DNA from: Legionella longbeachae | GTDB taxonomy: Bacteria > Pseudomonadota > Gammaproteobacteria > Legionellales > Legionellaceae | Assembly (NCBI RefSeq): GCF_004283175.1 | Contig: NZ_RXNW01000001.1 | Span: forward strand, 310,001-374,000 | DNA: 64,000 nt | Reading direction: 5' to 3' | Shown here: piece by piece, positions 62,478 through 64,000 of the stretch | Position numbering within the stretch: position 1 is the stretch's first letter | How the letters are laid out: the number at the start of each line of letters is the position of its first letter | Program-made: the position numbers and the translations under genes | Notes under the pieces: generated by a model | Database searches by the model: none | Told to the model about the DNA's origin: nothing | The model's input: the letters and a program-made list of their open reading frames with translations, nothing else

Positions 62478-62906
62478 ATGGCAAAAATTTTAATCATTTC
62501 ATCTTGCATCCATAAAGAATTAGCGGCTCTGCAACTTTCCAACTGCATTGAGCTCGTTAAAGATTCTAATTATGAGTATCAAATTGAGTCTTTACAAGCT
62601 GGAACTTATGAGATTCCTTTCGTTATTAATACGTTTCAGAAAAAAAATCCATTCGATGGCTATATTGCTTTAGGGCTGGTTTTGAATTCAAATAGAGATC
62701 ACTATAATTATATTATGTCTCATATTAATACTTGTTTTACCCAATTTGCATTAAATGATGTTGTTGTAGGCAACGGAATTATTTCAGGTTTCGATTTGGA
62801 TGATTTATCTGACAAAGTAAAGAGTTCCAATCCTTGTTTTTCAGCTTATACATCAGCATTTAATGCGGTGGATTATTTAATCCAATTAAGAAATCGGATT
62901 TTGTAA
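62478..62906 (+). CDS. Lumazine-synthase-like protein (RibH fold), copy 2
   Basis: A 142-residue relative of the gene before it. It keeps AGTYEIPFVI and VVVGNGIIS, but the substrate loop is NSNRDHYNYI, where the usual Arg/Lys-Gly is replaced by Asn-Ser while the His stays. The C-terminal part is also unlike active RibH. Spacing of three bases from copy 1 and 17 bases to mtfA suggests one transcript. Two diverged copies side by side hint at a mixed (hetero-oligomeric) assembly or a new substrate. It is not proven whether either copy is active. Confidence 0.7.
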   Translation: MAKILIISSCIHKELAALQLSNCIELVKDSNYEYQIESLQAGTYEIPFVINTFQKKNPFDGYIALGLVLNSNRDHYNYIMSHINTCFTQFALNDVVVGNGIISGFDLDDLSDKVKSSNPCFSAYTSAFNAVDYLIQLRNRIL

Positions 62907-62923
62907 AATAAAGGAACCTAGTC

Positions 62924-63688
62924 ATGTTTCAATGGTTAAAAGCATGGCGGCAAAAAAAAATTATTCAATGCTCTCATATCGCTGAAGCGGAGTGGAATGA
63001 TGCATTTCAGCATTTATCGCTACTTCAACGCCTGAACAAAAAGGAAAAAATAAAGCTTAAGCAGTTGGCAATTTTATTTCTTCACTACAAATCATTAGAA
63101 GGGGGCAATAATTTTCAGGTCACTACAGCAATGCAGGTAAGTATCGCATTACAGGCTTGTCTTTTGATTTTAAATCTTGGGTTAGATTGGTATGATGATT
63201 GGGTTTCCGTAATAATATATCCCGAGGCTTATTCCCGGCAAAATAGGGTGATTGATGAGTTCGGTATCGAGCATCTAGGAAATGCTCATTTAAGTGGTGA
63301 ATCATGGCAGCGTGGTCCAGTCGTACTATCATGGAATGATGTACTGCAGCATGGCGGGGCTGATGGGCGCAATGTAGTAATCCATGAGTTCGCACACAAA
63401 TTAGATATGCAAAACGGCAGGGCAAATGGATTCCCTCCGCTCCATAAAGGTATGTCCGCTTTGCAGTGGGCTACTGGATTTAATGATGCTTATAATGATT
63501 TTATCAATCGCATACAACAAAATGATCCTATCCCTATTAACCATTATGCTTCTACATCTCCTGCTGAGTTTTTTGCAGTTTTAAGCGAGTTGTTTTTCGA
63601 AAGACCTGAAATTATCAGGCTTTATTATGCCGAGGTTTTTCAGTTGATGGTTCAATTTTACCGCCAAGATCCACTAATAACCAAATAA
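62924..63688 (+). CDS. mtfA: Zinc peptidase MtfA
   Basis: A 254-residue protein of the MtfA (YeeI) family, a zinc aminopeptidase that in E. coli binds the repressor Mlc and thereby affects glucose uptake. The metal motif HExxH is in VVIHEFAHKLDMQNG, and the third ligand Glu likely in PAEFFAVLSELFFE. The N-terminal FQWLKAWRQKKI and the length (E. coli 265) agree. AAAGGA precedes the ATG. It is the third gene of the run with the two lumazine-synthase-like genes. Confidence 0.92.
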   Translation: MFQWLKAWRQKKIIQCSHIAEAEWNDAFQHLSLLQRLNKKEKIKLKQLAILFLHYKSLEGGNNFQVTTAMQVSIALQACLLILNLGLDWYDDWVSVIIYPEAYSRQNRVIDEFGIEHLGNAHLSGESWQRGPVVLSWNDVLQHGGADGRNVVIHEFAHKLDMQNGRANGFPPLHKGMSALQWATGFNDAYNDFINRIQQNDPIPINHYASTSPAEFFAVLSELFFERPEIIRLYYAEVFQLMVQFYRQDPLITK

Positions 63689-63691
63689 ATT

Positions 63692-64000
63692 TCACCATTT
63701 AAAATTATATTTAGTGTCTCTGGAGCCCCATCCATCAATAACACGTACATCTAGTTGTTTATCTGAAATTAGATTGAATTGAATGCGTGAGCCCCAGTAG
63801 GGATTGTAAAAATTAAAATCATGTTGGATTTGTGCAGTTTTAATCGAGCAATAAAGAACTCGTGGTTCAGGAGCTCCAAGTCCATCACCATAGCCTAAAT
63901 CCAATTGTGTTGATCCTTCAGTATTTCCCCCTGATGTTACTGCGCCAAGACCATTACATGTAATCATAGCAAATTGAGAATGTTGGTTTTTTAATATTAA
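63692..64000 (-). CDS. Partial gene at the window edge, unknown protein
   Basis: The C-terminal part of a minus-strand gene whose frame stays open to the last base of the window, so its start is outside. The visible 103 residues are rich in Gly, Asp and aromatic residues (DLGYGDGLGAPEPRVLYCS, then PYWGSRIQFNL and DGWGSRDTKYNFKW) and contain two cysteines. The style suggests a small exported or envelope protein. It ends 3 bp from the mtfA stop (convergent). Confidence 0.5.
   Translation of the reverse strand, partial: LILKNQHSQFAMITCNGLGAVTSGGNTEGSTQLDLGYGDGLGAPEPRVLYCSIKTAQIQHDFNFYNPYWGSRIQFNLISDKQLDVRVIDGWGSRDTKYNFKW

Noticed and set aside
1-64000. tRNA, rRNA, CRISPR arrays and prophage modules
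   Set aside because: No cloverleaf-like sequence, regularly spaced repeat array or phage structural genes were noticed. An RNA search tool was not available, so small RNAs cannot be excluded.

Overview
The window looks like a chromosomal segment of a Legionella species other than a strain I can name. The DNA is AT-rich. It carries a LetS/BarA-type hybrid kinase next to a pyrophosphate-dependent phosphofructokinase and a type IV pilin, and a secreted CD39-like ecto-NTPDase. It also has several large proteins with no recognisable family that resemble Dot/Icm effectors, and many small exported Cys-containing proteins. From memory, letS, pfp, the pilin and the ecto-NTPDase lie in the same neighbourhood in L. 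pneumophila. That is recall, not something computed here.

Layout. 0-14 kb is mostly accessory: a membrane Cache-HAMP adenylate cyclase, a 229-residue protein with a YopT (peptidase C58)-like Cys/His/Asp pattern, two exported or membrane unknowns, an amino-acid permease convergent with a periplasmic amino-acid-binding protein, a 737-residue tail-anchored unknown, yggX, a PilZ-type protein and an 873-residue unknown. 14.5-17.6 kb is a tight housekeeping run: fdxA, yoaA, tsaB and a Trm112-like gene. It is followed by a broken IS5-family element whose right end is fused to the end of a GIY-YIG endonuclease gene. 18.6-30 kb holds a second permease, bolA, the pilin, pfp, letS, gltX coupled to a serine hydrolase, an effector-like gene and a glutathione transferase. 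30-34 kb has a tandem pair of alpha/beta-hydrolase paralogues. 34-46 kb mixes envelope genes (OMP, MMPL transporter, Kef antiporter) with three predicted hydroxylases (epmC, roxA, kdoO), ychJ, the ecto-NTPDase, an EamA transporter and a 44-residue Cys-rich peptide gene. 46-51 kb is a FIST - histidine kinase - REC/PAS/GGDEF/EAL operon. 51-60.3 kb is a complete MdtABC-type tripartite efflux operon with its outer-membrane lipoprotein. 60.4-64 kb has two membrane unknowns, two tandem lumazine-synthase-like genes with mtfA, and one gene cut by the window edge.

The most unusual structural signal is a family of long terminal repeats seen at three loci (about 17.7/18.5, 38.2 and 45.5/46.1 kb). At two of them the repeat directly follows the 3' end of a GIY-YIG nuclease gene. 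This suggests that small GIY-YIG cassettes and an IS5-type transposase share ends. Other points worth a second look are the YopT-like protein, the degenerate lumazine-synthase pair, the Thr/Ser/Pro-rich insertion in the first RND pump, and the small Cys-rich peptide gene.

No tRNA, rRNA or CRISPR array was seen. All functional calls rest on motif reading and family knowledge; no database search was run.
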